Part shown: positions 51,614 through 63,525 of the stretch, piece after piece
Position numbering within the stretch: position 1 is the first letter of the stretch
Layout of the letters: each line of letters starts with the position of its first letter
From: Neisseria chenwenguii
GTDB taxonomy: Bacteria; Pseudomonadota; Gammaproteobacteria; Burkholderiales; Neisseriaceae
Reading direction: 5' to 3'
Assembly (NCBI RefSeq): GCF_002216145.1
Contig: NZ_CP022278.1
Span: 868,001-932,000, forward strand
DNA: 64,000 bases
Notes under the pieces: generated by a model
Told to the model about the DNA's origin: nothing
The model's database searches: none
What the model saw: only the letters and a program-made list of their open reading frames with translations
Translations under genes and position numbers: made by a program

Positions 51614-52289
51614 GACGACCACCTGCCTTTCTCTGTTTCTTCTCTTCAGGTTTAGCTGAAGACTTCACATCACCCTCAGTATAGACCCAAACTTTCAAAC
51701 CCAATACACCATATGTAGTATGAGCCTCACTAGTTGCATAATCCACATTTGCACGCAAAGTATGAAGTGGGACGCGACCTTCACGATACCATTCACTACG
51801 AGCAATGTCTGCACCATTCAGACGGCCTGAGGTCATAATCTTAATGCCTTTAGCGCCAGCACGCATTGCATTCTGCATAGAACGCTTCATTGCTCGACGG
51901 AACTGTACGCGTTTCTCCAATTGCTGAGCGATTCCATCAGCAATAATTTGAGCATTCAATTCAGGCTTACGGATTTCCTCAATATTGACATGAACCGGTA
52001 CGCCCATCAATGCTTGCAAATCACGCTTCAGAATCTCAATATCTTCACCCTTCTTACCAATCACAACGCCAGGACGTGCAGAATGGATAGTAATACGGGC
52101 AGATTTTGCAGGTCGCTCAATAACGACACGCCCAACAGAAGCATTTGCCAATCGAGCGCGAAGATAATTACGCACATCTATATCCTGCTTTAATACAGTT
52201 GAGAACTCACCACTTTTTGCAAACCATTTCGAAGACCAATCTTTAGTTACCGCCAGGCGAAAGCCTGTAGGGTTGATTTTTTGTCCCAT
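51597..52289 (-). CDS. rpsC: Ribosomal protein uS3
   Basis: 230 aa with a KH domain ([19 protein letters not shown]) that binds mRNA at the entry channel. The C-terminal tail [18 protein letters not shown] is variable between species. It holds the only full DUS in the low-GC ribosomal block (51817-51828, AGGCCGTCTGAA on the minus strand, encoding SGRLNG). Confidence 0.98.
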   Translation of the reverse strand: MGQKINPTGFRLAVTKDWSSKWFAKSGEFSTVLKQDIDVRNYLRARLANASVGRVVIERPAKSARITIHSARPGVVIGKKGEDIEILKRDLQALMGVPVHVNIEEIRKPELNAQIIADGIAQQLEKRVQFRRAMKRSMQNAMRAGAKGIKIMTSGRLNGADIARSEWYREGRVPLHTLRANVDYATSEAHTTYGVLGLKVWVYTEGDVKSSAKPEEKKQRKAGGRHAAAN

Positions 52290-52298
52290 AGCTTTTCC

Positions 52299-52628
52299 TT
52301 AGTTACCAACAGTCACGTTAATATGACAAGTCTGTTTCTCAATGCGGTTACCACGACCTTTAGCGCGTGCTTGAAAACGTTTCAAACTTGGGCCTTTATC
52401 GACGTAAACGGTTACCACTTTCAAAGTATCGATATCAGCACCATTATTGTGCTCAGCATTAGCAATGGCGGACTCCAATACTTTTTTAATCAGCTCCGCA
52501 CCCTTTTTAGGGCTAAATGTCAAGATATTTAAAGCCTGATCAATACTCTTACCACGAATCAAGTCAGCCACCAAACGAACTTTTTGAGCTGAAATACGGG
52601 CATTTTTATGTTGCGCATTTACTCTCAT
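52299..52628 (-). CDS. rplV: Ribosomal protein uL22
   Basis: 109 aa. The beta-hairpin region [21 protein letters not shown] lines the exit tunnel and contacts macrolides; no duplication or deletion is visible. Confidence 0.98.
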   Translation of the reverse strand: MRVNAQHKNARISAQKVRLVADLIRGKSIDQALNILTFSPKKGAELIKKVLESAIANAEHNNGADIDTLKVVTVYVDKGPSLKRFQARAKGRGNRIEKQTCHINVTVGN

Positions 52629-52636
52629 GATTCACC

Positions 52637-52915
52637 TTATTTCTTTTTAGCCTTTTTATCAGCCAAATGGCCTTTAAAAGTACGGGTCAATGAGAACTCA
52701 CCCAACTTATGTCCAACCATATTGTCACTGATAAATACGGGTACATGAGTACGCCCGTTATGAACAGCAATAGTCAAACCAATAAAATCAGGCAAGATAG
52801 TTGAACGACGCGACCAAGTTTTAATCGGACGCTTGTCGTTGCTTGCACGAGCAGCATCTACTTTCTTCAGCAAATGCAGGTCTACATATGGGCCTTTTTT
52901 CAATGAACGAGCCAT
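52637..52915 (-). CDS. rpsS: Ribosomal protein uS19
   Basis: 92 aa, [20 protein letters not shown] and [16 protein letters not shown]. Short 5-bp gap after rplB. Confidence 0.98.
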
Positions 52916-52920
52916 ATCAA

Positions 52921-53754
52921 TTAACCTTTATTTGAGTAACGACGACGGACAATCATATTATCCGTGCGTTTATTATTACGAGTACGGTAACCTTTGGCAG
53001 GAGTACCCCATGGACTAACCGGCTCACGAGCTTCACCTGTACGACCTTCACCACCACCATGCGGATGATCAACAGGGTTCATTACAACACCGCGAACGGT
53101 CGGGCGAATACCACGCCAACGATTAGCACCTGCCTTACCAATTTTCTTCAGGCTTTGCTCTTCATTGCCAACTTCACCGATGGTAGCACGGCAATCCACA
53201 TGGATCTTGCGCACTTCACCAGAACGCAGGCGCAATTGAGCATAAACACCCTCTTTAGCCAGCAACACCGCCGAAGCACCCGCAGAACGTGCAATTTGAG
53301 CACCTTTACCAGGTTTCATTTCAATACAATGAATGGTTGTACCTACCGGGATATTGCGAATCGGCAACGCATTACCCACTTTAATTGCAGCCTCCGCACC
53401 AGAAACAAGTATAGCACCTGCCTGAATACCGCGAGGGGCAATAATGTAACGGCGTTCGCCATCCGCATAACACAACAACGCAATAAACGCCGTACGGTTA
53501 GGATCGTACTCGATACGCTCAACTTTTGCAGTAATACCGTCTTTATTACGTTTAAAATCCACTACACGGTAATGATGCTTATGACCACCACCTTTATGAC
53601 GAATGGTAATGTGTCCATTATTATTACGACCGGCTGTAGAATTTTTCTTCTCAACCAAAGGCGCGTAGGGAGCACCTTTATGCAAGCTCTCAGCAACGAC
53701 GCGAACCATGCCGCGACGACCTGCAGAGGTTGGCTTCATTTTAACAATTGCCAT
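52921..53754 (-). CDS. rplB: Ribosomal protein uL2
   Basis: 277 aa near the peptidyl transferase centre. The essential His segment [18 protein letters not shown] is intact. [19 protein letters not shown] is the usual start. Confidence 0.98.
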
Positions 53755-53766
53755 TTTAACTCTTCC

Positions 53767-54075
53767 TTATTCTGCAGCTGCCGCAGCGGCTTCCAAATTC
53801 AGCTCCTGACCCGCAGCCAAGCTTACATAAGCCTTCTTAACATCACTGCGACGACCCAGAGTGCGACCAAAACGCTTAACTTTACCTTTAACAGTAACAG
53901 TTGTCACAGATGTAACTTTCACACCAAACAGCAGCTCTACAGCCGCTTTAATTTCAGGCTTAGTTGCATTTGCCAACACTTTAAACGTCATTTGATTACG
54001 CTGCTCAGCCAATACGTTGCTTTTCTCAGAAACGATAGGTGCCAAAATCACTTGAGTCAAACGTTGTTGATTCAT
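53767..54075 (-). CDS. rplW: Ribosomal protein uL23
   Basis: 102 aa, docking site for trigger factor and SRP at the tunnel exit. I chose the ATG at 54075 ([19 protein letters not shown]): a GGAG ribosome site lies 8 bp upstream and the start overlaps the rplD stop as ATGA. The ATG two codons earlier is too close to that site. Confidence 0.95.
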   Translation of the reverse strand: MNQQRLTQVILAPIVSEKSNVLAEQRNQMTFKVLANATKPEIKAAVELLFGVKVTSVTTVTVKGKVKRFGRTLGRRSDVKKAYVSLAAGQELNLEAAAAAAE

Positions 54076-54692
54076 ACCCATTGCTCCTCTAATTGTGCAA
54101 CTGCATCTTTAGTAATAATGACTTTTTTGTAACGCAACAAGCTATATGGATCAACTTGTTGAGCCTCCAAAACCAGCACATTCGGCAAGTTGCGCGAAGC
54201 CAGATAAACATTCTCATCCAATTGCTTGGTAACAAACAGCACCTGCTCCAGACCTAAGCTTTTTACTTGCTCCGCAAAAGTCTTAGTTTTTGGAGTTTTA
54301 GCAACCAGTGACTCAATAGCAAACAAGCGTTCATCACGCACTAACTGAGACAAAATAGAAGCCATGCCTGCACGGTACATCTTACGATTTACCTTCTGAG
54401 TGAAGTTTTCATCAGGCTTATTAGGAAATGCGCGTCCACCCTTACGCCACAAAGGTGAAGAAGTCATACCAGAGCGTGCACGACCCGTACCTTTTTGGCG
54501 CCACGGTTTTTTAGTTGAGTGATTTACCTCAGCTCGCGTCTTTTGCGCACGGTTACCAGAACGGGCATTTGCCAAGAAAGCAGTTACCAATTGGTGCACC
54601 AATGCTTCATTGTATTCACGGGCAAACAAAGCATCTGAAACAGACAGACTGCCAGAGATTTGCCCCTTAGCATCAATTAATTTCAATTCCAT
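54072..54692 (-). CDS. rplD: Ribosomal protein uL4
   Basis: 206 aa, with the long tunnel loop (RNRAQKT...[14 protein letters not shown]). In Escherichia coli L4 also represses its own S10 operon by attenuation; a leader hairpin before rplC makes this worth testing here. The second of two adjacent ATG codons is taken as start ([10 protein letters not shown]); it touches the rplC stop. Confidence 0.95.
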   Translation of the reverse strand: MELKLIDAKGQISGSLSVSDALFAREYNEALVHQLVTAFLANARSGNRAQKTRAEVNHSTKKPWRQKGTGRARSGMTSSPLWRKGGRAFPNKPDENFTQKVNRKMYRAGMASILSQLVRDERLFAIESLVAKTPKTKTFAEQVKSLGLEQVLFVTKQLDENVYLASRNLPNVLVLEAQQVDPYSLLRYKKVIITKDAVAQLEEQWV

Positions 54693-55336
54693 CATGCACC
54701 TACTTTCACACCGGGACGAACCACAACATCGCTGTTAATTGCACCAGGCACTGCACCCTTAACCAACAACAACTGGCGGTCAACATCAACCCGAACCACA
54801 GTCAAATTCTGCACTGTTGATTTTGTATTACCATATTGACCAGCCATACGCTGACCACGGAATACACGACCAGGATCTTGTGCCATACCGATAGAACCCG
54901 GAACGCGGTGCGAACGGGAGTTACCATGAGACGTACGCTGAGAATCAAAATTATGACGTTTAATGGTACCTGAGAAACCTTTACCTTTAGAGGTACCAGT
55001 TACATCAACCAACTGTCCTACTTCGAACATAGCAACAGCAATTTCATCTCCGGCCTTCAAATCAGCCAGCTTCTCTTCAGTTACAGCAAACTCAATCAAG
55101 CCACGACCAGCCTCAACACCTGCCTTAGCAAAATGCCCTGCCGCTGACTTATTAACCTTATTTGCCTTCTTCTGACCAAAGGTAACTTGAACGGCCGCAT
55201 AGCCGTCAGCATCTTTGGATTTTACTTGTGTGACGCGGTTAGCCGACATATCCAACACGGTTACCGGAACAGATACACCCTGTTCGTCGAACACGCGAGT
55301 CATGCCTACTTTACGCCCAACCAGACCTAACGTCAT
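54692..55336 (-). CDS. rplC: Ribosomal protein uL3
   Basis: 214 aa, [20 protein letters not shown] and the loop [21 protein letters not shown] near the A site. The ATG at 55336 has an AAAAGGAAAA ribosome site; the open frame further upstream is leader. First gene of the S10 transcript here, because rpsJ is cut off by a terminator. Confidence 0.97.
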   Translation of the reverse strand: MTLGLVGRKVGMTRVFDEQGVSVPVTVLDMSANRVTQVKSKDADGYAAVQVTFGQKKANKVNKSAAGHFAKAGVEAGRGLIEFAVTEEKLADLKAGDEIAVAMFEVGQLVDVTGTSKGKGFSGTIKRHNFDSQRTSHGNSRSHRVPGSIGMAQDPGRVFRGQRMAGQYGNTKSTVQNLTVVRVDVDRQLLLVKGAVPGAINSDVVVRPGVKVGA

Positions 55337-55353
55337 GATTATTTTCCTTTTAA

Positions 55354-55379
55354 AAAAGGGCAAGCTGCGATTGGCTTGC
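55354..55379 (-). promoter_or_regulatory. Attenuator-like hairpin in the rplC leader
   Basis: On the minus strand GCAAGC-N8-GCTTGC is followed by CCCTTTTTT, about 20 bp before the rplC start and about 50 bp after the candidate promoter. It looks like a weak intrinsic terminator in the leader. Confidence 0.5.
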
Positions 55380-55423
55380 TTATTTTGGACAAAACGAACC
55401 CCAACCAAAAAGTTGAGTTTGCT

Positions 55424-55453
55424 ATTATAATCCAACTCTCAGAAAGAATTCAA
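55424..55453 (-). promoter_or_regulatory. Candidate S10 (rplC) promoter
   Basis: Minus strand TTGAAT (55448-55453), 18-bp spacer, perfect TATAAT (55424-55429). Confidence 0.65.
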
Positions 55454-55528
55454 TAAAAACCTTTATTTCCATCATAATAACAACTCCGCCACAGAGGCCG
55501 CCTGAAAAATATTCCACGTTCGAATTCA

Positions 55529-55569
55529 ATATTGAAAAACCGAGTGCTATGCACTCGGTTTTTCAATAT
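55529..55569 (-). terminator. Strong terminator after rpsJ
   Basis: A perfect 19-bp inverted repeat (ATATTGAAAAACCGAGTGC and complement) with a 3-nt loop, 4 bp past the rpsJ stop; poly-A on one arm gives a T-run on the other. It is not DUS-based. It separates the str-rpsJ transcript from the S10 genes. Confidence 0.9.
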
Positions 55570-55572
55570 CAA

Positions 55573-55884
55573 TTACTGCACTTTAATTTCTACATCTACA
55601 CCTGCCGGCAGGTCGAGCTTCATTAGCGCATCCGTTGTCTTGTCGGTCCAATCCACGATATCCATCAGGCGCAAGTGGGTACGGATTTCCAACTGTTCAC
55701 GCGAGGTTTTGTTCACGTGCGGAGAACGCAGGATATTGAAACGCTCGATTTTGGTCGGCAATGGAATCGGGCCTTTTACTACAGCGCCGGTACGTTTCGC
55801 AGTTTCAACAATTTCCTGTGCAGAACGGTCAATCAAGCTGTAATCATACGCTTTCAAGCGGATACGGATTTTTTGGTTTGCCAT
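55573..55884 (-). CDS. rpsJ: Ribosomal protein uS10 / NusE
   Basis: 103 aa, [20 protein letters not shown]. Acts in the 30S head and as NusE in antitermination. It lies 15 bp after tuf and is closed off by a strong terminator, so it is expressed with the str genes and not with rplC. Confidence 0.98.
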   Translation of the reverse strand: MANQKIRIRLKAYDYSLIDRSAQEIVETAKRTGAVVKGPIPLPTKIERFNILRSPHVNKTSREQLEIRTHLRLMDIVDWTDKTTDALMKLDLPAGVDVEIKVQ

Positions 55885-55899
55885 TTATCTATATCCTTT

Positions 55900-57084
55900 T
55901 TAAGCGATAACAGAAGATACAACACCGGCACCTACTGTACGGCCACCTTCGCGAATCGCAAAGCGCAGGCCTTCTTCCATTGCAATCGGGGCAATCAGTT
56001 CAACAGTAATGGCTACGTTTTCACCCGGCATTACCATTTCAACACCCTCTTCCAAAGTTACCGCACCGGTAACGTCGGTAGTACGGAAGTAGAATTGCGG
56101 ACGGTAGTTGGCGAAGAACGGAGTATGACGACCACCCTCTTCTTTGCTCAATACGTACACTTCTGCTTTGAATTTAGTGTGCGGAGTGATGGTACCGGGT
56201 TTAGCCAATACCTGACCACGCTCAACTTCTTCACGTTTGGTACCGCGCAGCAATACGCCCACGTTATCACCTGCCTGACCTTCGTCCAGCAGTTTGCGGA
56301 ACATCTCCACACCGGTACAAGTTGTTTTTTGAGTGTCTTTCAGACCAACGATTTCGATTTCATCGCCAACGTGAATGATACCGCGCTCTACACGACCGGT
56401 TACTACAGTACCGCGGCCTGAAATAGAGAACACGTCTTCAATCGGCAACAGGAACGGTTTGTCAACAGCGCGCTCCGGAGTCGGGATGTAGCTGTCCAAT
56501 GCAGCAGCCAGTTCGAAGATTTTTTCTTCGTAAGCAGCATCACCTTCCAAAGCTTTCAATGCGGAACCTTGAACGATCGGGCAGTCATCACCCGGGAAGT
56601 CGTAGCTTGACAGCAGGTCGCGGATTTCCATCTCAACCAGCTCCAGCAGCTCTTCATCATCAACCATGTCGCATTTGTTCATAAACACGAGGATGTAAGG
56701 AACACCTACTTGGCGGGCCAGCAGGATGTGTTCACGGGTTTGCGGCATAGGACCGTCGGCAGCAGACACAACCAAAATTGCGCCGTCCATTTGTGCGGCC
56801 CCGGTAATCATGTTTTTAACGTAGTCGGCGTGACCCGGGCAGTCCACGTGGGCATAGTGGCGGGTTTCGGTTTCGTATTCTACGTGAGAGGTATTAATGG
56901 TAATACCGCGGGCTTTTTCTTCCGGCGCATTGTCAATTTGGTCGTAGGCTTTAGCCGCACCACCGAATTTTTTTGACAGAATAGTAGTCAATGCAGCAGT
57001 CAGCGTGGTTTTACCATGGTCAACGTGACCGATGGTGCCAACGTTTACGTGCGGTTTGCTACGTTCGAATTTTTCCTTAGCCAT
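55900..57084 (-). CDS. tuf: Elongation factor Tu
   Basis: 394-aa GTPase that brings aminoacyl-tRNA to the ribosome. G1 GHVDHGKT (19-26), G3 DCPGH (81-85), G4 NKCD (136-139), followed by the two beta-barrel domains. Neisseria usually carries a second tuf copy elsewhere. The DUS pair between fusA and tuf may partly separate the genes. Confidence 0.98.
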   Translation of the reverse strand: MAKEKFERSKPHVNVGTIGHVDHGKTTLTAALTTILSKKFGGAAKAYDQIDNAPEEKARGITINTSHVEYETETRHYAHVDCPGHADYVKNMITGAAQMDGAILVVSAADGPMPQTREHILLARQVGVPYILVFMNKCDMVDDEELLELVEMEIRDLLSSYDFPGDDCPIVQGSALKALEGDAAYEEKIFELAAALDSYIPTPERAVDKPFLLPIEDVFSISGRGTVVTGRVERGIIHVGDEIEIVGLKDTQKTTCTGVEMFRKLLDEGQAGDNVGVLLRGTKREEVERGQVLAKPGTITPHTKFKAEVYVLSKEEGGRHTPFFANYRPQFYFRTTDVTGAVTLEEGVEMVMPGENVAITVELIAPIAMEEGLRFAIREGGRTVGAGVVSSVIA

Positions 57085-57126
57085 GAGCTAATTCCTTTGC
57101 TAAATAAAGATCGATTAAAGAACAAT

Positions 57127-57166
57127 GGCCGTCTGAAAGTTTTACTATTTCAGATTTCAGACGGCC
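57127..57166 (-). terminator. DUS pair between fusA and tuf
   Basis: GGCCGTCTGAAA and TTTCAGACGGCC with a 16-nt loop. No strong T-run follows on the minus strand, so it may only attenuate transcription. Confidence 0.5.
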
Positions 57167-57175
57167 TTTACTACC

Positions 57176-59281
57176 TTAGCCTTTACGGCTTTCAGTAACT
57201 TGTGCGGCGATATGGGCCGGGGCCTCGGCGTATTTCTTGAACTCCATAGAGTAAGTCGCACGGCCTTGGGTTGCAGAACGCAGGTCGGTTGAGTAACCAA
57301 ACATCTCTGCCAACGGCACTTCGGCGCGAACTTTCTTACCACCGATACCGTCATCGTCCATACCCAAAACGATACCACGGCGACGGTTCAAATCACCCAT
57401 CACATCACCCATATACTCTTCAGGCGTTTCTACTTCAACAGCCATCATCGGCTCAAGCAGAACAGGGTTGGCTTTTTTCATACCCTCTTTAAAGGCCATA
57501 GAAGCGGCCAACTCAAATGCAATTTGAGAAGAGTCCACATCGTGGTACGAACCGAAAATCAGGCGGATACGGACATCCACAACCGGATAACCAGCAACGA
57601 TACCGTTCGGCAGTGTGTCACGGATACCTTTGTCGCAAGACGGGATGAATTCGCGCGGAATCACACCACCTTTAATCTCATCGATAAACTCGTAACCTGC
57701 ACCACCCGGCTCCATCGGTTCCATTTTGATCACAACGTGACCATACTGACCTTTACCACCGGATTGTTTAACGTGTTTCGCTTCAGATTCAACTTCTTTA
57801 CGAATGGTTTCGCGGTAAGCCACTTGAGGCGCTCCCACGTTGGCTTCCACGCCAAATTCACGTTTCATACGGTCAACAATAATTTCCAAGTGCAGTTCAC
57901 CCATGCCGGAAATAATGGTTTGACCTGATTCTTCATCAGTACGAACGCGGAAAGACGGGTCTTCTTTCGCCAAACGGTTCAGCGCGATACCCATTTTCTC
58001 TTGGTCGGCTTTGGTTTTCGGCTCAACCGCAACGTGAATTACCGGCTCAGGGAATTCCATGCGTTCCAAGATAATCGGTGCATTTTCAGCACACAGGGTT
58101 TCACCGGTCGTTACATCTTTCAAACCGATGGCAGCAGCGATATCGCCCGCACGAACTTCTTCGATTTCAGTACGGTCGGCAGCAGTCATCTGCACCAAAC
58201 GGCCGATACGTTCGCGAGTACCTTTGACAGAGTTCAGAACGGTATCGCCGGATTTAACCACACCGGAGTAAACTCGGATAAAGGTCAATTGGCCGACGTA
58301 TTTGTCGTTCAACATTTTGAATGCCAAAGCAGAGAACGGAGCTTCGTCGCTGGCTTGGCGGCTGTCTGCTTCTTCAGAATCAGGTTTCACACCTTGAACA
58401 GGCGGAATATCGGTCGGCGCAGGCAGCAGCTCAACAACGGCGTCAAGCATACGCTGAACACCTTTGTTTTTAAATGCAGAGCCGCACAACATCGGCTGGA
58501 TTTCACCGGACAGCGTGCGTTGACGCAGAGCCCCAACGATTTCTTCCTCAGTCAGGTCTTCACCGCCTAAGTATTTATCCATCAGCTCTTCGCTGGCTTC
58601 TGCAGCAGCTTCAATCATGTATTGACGCCACTCTTCCGCAGTTTCCACCAAATCGGCAGGAATATCGCCATAAGTAAAGGTTGTACCTTTATCGGCTTCA
58701 TTCCAAATGATGGCTTTCATTTTCAGCAAGTCAACAACACCTTCAAACGCATCTTCAGCACCCACCGGAATCACGATAGGAACCGGATTGGCACGCAGAC
58801 GGGTTTTCATCTGCTCAACCACGCGGAAGAAGTTTGCACCCTGACGGTCCATTTTATTTACAAATGCCAAACGCGGCACTTTGTATTTGTTCGCCTGGCG
58901 CCATACGGTTTCAGACTGAGGCTGAACACCGCCCACCGCACAGTAAACCATTACCGCACCATCCAATACACGCATAGAACGCTCCACCTCAACGGTAAAG
59001 TCAACGTGTCCCGGGGTGTCGATGATGTTGAAACGGTGCTCGGGGAACTGGTTTGCCATACCCTTCCAGTAGGAAGTAACGGCAGCAGAAGTAATGGTAA
59101 TACCGCGCTCTTGCTCTTGTTCCATGTAGTCGGTAGTCGCCGCGCCATCATGCACCTCGCCCAGTTTGTGGGTCAGGCCGGTATAGAACAGAATACGCTC
59201 GGTAGTTGTAGTCTTACCCGCGTCGATGTGGGCAGAAATACCGATATTGCGGTACAGGCTGATTGGGGTCTTACGAGCCAT
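57176..59281 (-). CDS. fusA: Elongation factor G
   Basis: 701-aa translocation GTPase. G1 AHIDAGKT (17-24), DTPGHVDF and [10 protein letters not shown] in the G domain, then domains II-V. ATG at 59281, 18 bp after rpsG. Visible fusidic-acid contact region looks normal. Confidence 0.98.
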   Translation of the reverse strand: MARKTPISLYRNIGISAHIDAGKTTTTERILFYTGLTHKLGEVHDGAATTDYMEQEQERGITITSAAVTSYWKGMANQFPEHRFNIIDTPGHVDFTVEVERSMRVLDGAVMVYCAVGGVQPQSETVWRQANKYKVPRLAFVNKMDRQGANFFRVVEQMKTRLRANPVPIVIPVGAEDAFEGVVDLLKMKAIIWNEADKGTTFTYGDIPADLVETAEEWRQYMIEAAAEASEELMDKYLGGEDLTEEEIVGALRQRTLSGEIQPMLCGSAFKNKGVQRMLDAVVELLPAPTDIPPVQGVKPDSEEADSRQASDEAPFSALAFKMLNDKYVGQLTFIRVYSGVVKSGDTVLNSVKGTRERIGRLVQMTAADRTEIEEVRAGDIAAAIGLKDVTTGETLCAENAPIILERMEFPEPVIHVAVEPKTKADQEKMGIALNRLAKEDPSFRVRTDEESGQTIISGMGELHLEIIVDRMKREFGVEANVGAPQVAYRETIRKEVESEAKHVKQSGGKGQYGHVVIKMEPMEPGGAGYEFIDEIKGGVIPREFIPSCDKGIRDTLPNGIVAGYPVVDVRIRLIFGSYHDVDSSQIAFELAASMAFKEGMKKANPVLLEPMMAVEVETPEEYMGDVMGDLNRRRGIVLGMDDDGIGGKKVRAEVPLAEMFGYSTDLRSATQGRATYSMEFKKYAEAPAHIAAQVTESRKG

Positions 59282-59299
59282 TTTATTAGCCTTTCAAAA

Positions 59300-59770
59300 T
59301 TAGAAACGGAAGTGTGAGAATGCTTTGTTGGCTTCAGCCATGCGGTGTACTTCCTCACGTTTTTTCAACGCACCGCCGCGGCCTTCGGAAGCATCAATCA
59401 ATTCGCCAGCCAAACGTAGATCCATGGATTTCTCACCACGTTTGCGGGCAGCATCGCGCACCCAGCGCATTGCCAAAGCCAAGCGGCGTGAAGGACGAAC
59501 TTCAACAGGAACTTGGTAGTTTGCACCACCTACGCGGCGGCTTTTCACTTCCACGACAGGCTTGGCATTAGCAATGGCTTCATTAAACACTTCGATTGCA
59601 GCTTTGCCGGTTTTTTTCTCGATTTGGGCCAGTGCGCCGTAAACGATACGCTCGGCAACCGATTTTTTACCGTCAATCATCAATACGTTCATGAATTTAG
59701 TCAGCTCGACGCTGCCGAATTTCGGATCAGGCAACACATCGCGCTTGGGGACTTCTCTACGTCTTGGCAT
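59300..59770 (-). CDS. rpsG: Ribosomal protein uS7
   Basis: 156 aa, [20 protein letters not shown]. Primary 16S-binding protein; in Escherichia coli it represses the str operon. A 119-bp gap separates it from rpsL and contains only a degenerate DUS-like stem. Confidence 0.98.
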   Translation of the reverse strand: MPRRREVPKRDVLPDPKFGSVELTKFMNVLMIDGKKSVAERIVYGALAQIEKKTGKAAIEVFNEAIANAKPVVEVKSRRVGGANYQVPVEVRPSRRLALAMRWVRDAARKRGEKSMDLRLAGELIDASEGRGGALKKREEVHRMAEANKAFSHFRF

Positions 59771-59889
59771 TTTAAAATTCCTTAAATCTATTCAGTCGGG
59801 ACAATTCCCATGAATGTCCATTTTAAAAACATTCACTTACTCGGCCGTTTCAAATCAGGCGGCCGACGTGCCTTTTCAAAGCCCCAATA

Positions 59890-60261
59890 TTATTTAGGAC
59901 GTTTTGCACCGTATTTGGAACGGGCTTGCTTACGGTCTTTGACACCGGCAGTATCCAAAGAACCGCGGACAGTGTGGTAACGCACACCCGGCAAGTCTTT
60001 TACACGACCGCCGCGAATCAGTACGACGCTGTGCTCTTGCAGGTTGTGGCCTTCACCACCGATGTATGAAATCACTTCAAAACCGTTGGTCAGACGGACT
60101 TTACATACTTTACGCAATGCAGAGTTCGGTTTTTTAGGGGTAGTCGTATATACACGGGTGCACACGCCGCGTTTTTGCGGGCAGGCTTCCAGTGCAGGCA
60201 CTTTGTTGACGTACACGGGCTTTTGACGGCCTTTGCGTACCAATTGGTTAATAGTTGGCAT
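59890..60261 (-). CDS. rpsL: Ribosomal protein uS12
   Basis: 123 aa. The streptomycin-contact lysines are present ([13 protein letters not shown] and the [14 protein letters not shown] loop), as in sensitive strains. The ATG at 60261 with a GAGAAAAT ribosome site gives [11 protein letters not shown]. First gene of the str operon. Confidence 0.97.
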   Translation of the reverse strand: MPTINQLVRKGRQKPVYVNKVPALEACPQKRGVCTRVYTTTPKKPNSALRKVCKVRLTNGFEVISYIGGEGHNLQEHSVVLIRGGRVKDLPGVRYHTVRGSLDTAGVKDRKQARSKYGAKRPK

Positions 60262-60316
60262 ATTTTCTCGTCCTGTTGAGTTAAATACTTGCCGACACCA
60301 TGCCGACAAGAGCGGA

Positions 60317-60346
60317 ATTATAGTTTTACAGCAAGGGCTTAGTCAA
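60317..60346 (-). promoter_or_regulatory. str operon (rpsL) promoter
   Basis: Minus strand TTGACT (60341-60346), 18-bp spacer, perfect TATAAT (60317-60322), about 55 bp before rpsL. Confidence 0.75.
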
Positions 60347-60425
60347 GCGCGGAAACATCTGTTCCGCAAAGATTTCCAAGGCCGTCCGAAACCGTCCGGC
60401 AAACCCGTTGCATAACAGAATATTA

Positions 60426-60454
60426 CCGACAAACAGCCGCTTATCCTTTATAAT
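60426..60454 (+). promoter_or_regulatory. Candidate obgE promoter
   Basis: CCGACA (60426-60431), 17-bp spacer, perfect TATAAT (60449-60454). Confidence 0.5.
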
Positions 60455-60473
60455 GGCACGCCCGTACCGATCA

Positions 60474-61678
<1,205 letters not shown>

Positions 61679-61687
61679 AAACCGAAA

Positions 61688-61740
61688 ATGCCGTCTGAAA
61701 AATACGACGCACCGCTGTGCATGAATTTTTCAGACAGCAT
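61688..61740 (+). terminator. obgE terminator (AT-DUS pair)
   Basis: ATGCCGTCTGAAAAAT and ATTTTTCAGACAGCAT with one mismatch, followed by TAAAAAAGG. Confidence 0.7.
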
Positions 61741-61758
61741 TAAAAAAGGAATCAGACC

Positions 61759-61884
61759 ATGTTGGAAAAAACCGAATGCGAAACGCTGCAAGCCGCAGTC
61801 AGACAAGGCCACATCTTAACGCATGAAAACGCCGTGAAACAGGGTCATGATTCTATCGTAACACGGCTGACTCAGGCCGTCTAA
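61759..61884 (+). CDS. Small protein, 41 aa
   Basis: [17 protein letters not shown] followed by [15 protein letters not shown] and ending TRLTQAV. An AAGGA ribosome site (61746-61750) with 8-bp spacing is strong, and a hairpin follows immediately, so a real short gene is likely. The peptide is hydrophilic with a repeated VRQGH/VKQGH pattern. The stop TAA lies in a DUS that has lost one base to GTCTAA. No family recognised. Confidence 0.6.
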   Translation: MLEKTECETLQAAVRQGHILTHENAVKQGHDSIVTRLTQAV

Positions 61885-61926
61885 AAACCGTTTTCCAAAC
61901 GAAGCCAAAACTTTTTCAGACGGCCT
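61874..61926 (+). terminator. Terminator after the 41-aa gene
   Basis: AGGCCGTCTAAAAA and TTTTTCAGACGGCCT, with one mismatch from the altered DUS, followed by TTTG. Confidence 0.65.
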
Positions 61927-61972
61927 TTTGCCAAACAAATCCAGTTTTAAAACCTATCTACAACCAAAACCC

Positions 61973-63379
61973 ATGCTAAACCTCTACAACACCCTCACCC
62001 GCCAAAAAGAACCCTTCTCCCCCATCAATCCCGAAAACGTGCGCATGTACGTTTGCGGCATGACGGTTTACGACTACTGCCATCTCGGCCATGCGCGCGT
62101 GATGGTGGTATTCGACATGATTGCCCGCTGGCTGCGCGCGCGCGGTTATCCGCTCACTTACGTGCGTAACATTACCGACATCGACGACAAAATCATCGCG
62201 CGTGCCGCTGAAAACGGCGAGACCATCGGCGCGCTGACCGCGCGTTTCATTCAGGCCATGCACGAGGATGCGGCGGCGTTGGGCGTGCTGCGTCCCGATG
62301 CCGAACCGAAGGCCACCGAACACGTCGGCCAGATGATCGCCATGATTGAGCGGCTGATTGCCAACGGCAAGGCGTATACGGCGGACAACGGCGACGTTTA
62401 CTACGCCGTGCGCGAGTTTCCCGAATACGGCCAGCTTTCCGGCAAGTCGCTCGACGATCTGCGCGCGGGCGAGCGGGTGGAAGTGGACGGTTTCAAGCGC
62501 GACCCGCTGGATTTTGTGCTGTGGAAAGCGGCCAAGCCCAACGAAGCCGATTTTTGGGAAAGCCCGTGGGGCAAAGGCCGTCCGGGTTGGCACATCGAAT
62601 GTTCGGCGATGGGCGAAGAGCTGTTCGGCGACGTGTTCGACATCCACGGCGGCGGTGCGGATTTGCAGTTTCCGCATCATGAAAACGAAATCGCGCAAAG
62701 CGTCGGCGCGCACGGCGGCGTGTGCGGCCACGACCATGCGGGCAAACCCGTTGCCAGCCATGTGAAATACTGGCTGCACAACGGTTTCATCCGCGTGGAC
62801 GGCGAAAAAATGTCCAAATCGCTGGGCAACTTCTTTACCATCCGCGACGTTTTGAAACAGTACGACGCCGAAATCGTGCGCTTCTTCATCCTGCGCGCCC
62901 ACTACCGCAGCCCGTTGAACTATTCCGACGCGCACCTCGACGATGCCAAAGGCGCACTCACACGCCTGTACACCGCGCTGAAAAACACCATGCCGTCTGA
63001 AAACGCGGATTTGGACAACGATTACGTCGCCCGCTTCAACGCCGCGATGGACGACGATTTCGACACCGTTCAGGCCGTGGCCGTGCTGTTCGAGCTGGCG
63101 AACGAAGTCAACAAAACCCGAAACGCAGATTTGGCCGCCTGCCTGAAACACTTGGGCGGTATCATCGGCCTGCTGCAACGCGAGCCGCAAGAATTTCTGC
63201 AAGGCGGCAATGTTTCAGACGGCCTCTCCAACGAAGAAATCGAAGCCCTGATTGAAGCGCGCAAACAGGCGCGTGCCGATAAAAACTGGGCCGAATCCGA
63301 CCGCATCCGCGATGTTTTAACCGCCGCCAACATCATTCTGGAAGACGGCGCAGGCGGAACAACCTGGCGGCGCGGTTAG
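61973..63379 (+). CDS. cysS: Cysteinyl-tRNA synthetase
   Basis: 468-aa class I synthetase. Zinc ligand Cys28, HLGH (37-40), KMSKS (279-283), [18 protein letters not shown] with further zinc ligands. The ATG at 61973 begins [19 protein letters not shown] near 63212 encodes SDGLSN. A short DUS follows the stop at once. Confidence 0.98.
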   Translation: MLNLYNTLTRQKEPFSPINPENVRMYVCGMTVYDYCHLGHARVMVVFDMIARWLRARGYPLTYVRNITDIDDKIIARAAENGETIGALTARFIQAMHEDAAALGVLRPDAEPKATEHVGQMIAMIERLIANGKAYTADNGDVYYAVREFPEYGQLSGKSLDDLRAGERVEVDGFKRDPLDFVLWKAAKPNEADFWESPWGKGRPGWHIECSAMGEELFGDVFDIHGGGADLQFPHHENEIAQSVGAHGGVCGHDHAGKPVASHVKYWLHNGFIRVDGEKMSKSLGNFFTIRDVLKQYDAEIVRFFILRAHYRSPLNYSDAHLDDAKGALTRLYTALKNTMPSENADLDNDYVARFNAAMDDDFDTVQAVAVLFELANEVNKTRNADLAACLKHLGGIIGLLQREPQEFLQGGNVSDGLSNEEIEALIEARKQARADKNWAESDRIRDVLTAANIILEDGAGGTTWRRG

Positions 63380-63416
63380 GCCGTCTGAAAAATATTTGCG
63401 GTTCAAAGCCAACGGA

Positions 63417-63444
63417 AGGCCGTCTGAAAATTTTCAGACGGCCT
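63417..63444. repeat. Loop-less DUS palindrome
   Basis: AGGCCGTCTGAAAA abuts its complement TTTTCAGACGGCCT, a perfect 28-bp palindrome. A third DUS lies at 63378-63389. Probably the cysS terminator; as an RNA stem it must open at least a small loop. Confidence 0.7.
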
Positions 63445-63525
63445 CTGCCATTTTCCCCACCCCAAAAATTTGATTTTCCCGACAAAGCACGCATCTCTAC
63501 CAGCGTTACAGAAAGGAGTCCCGAT

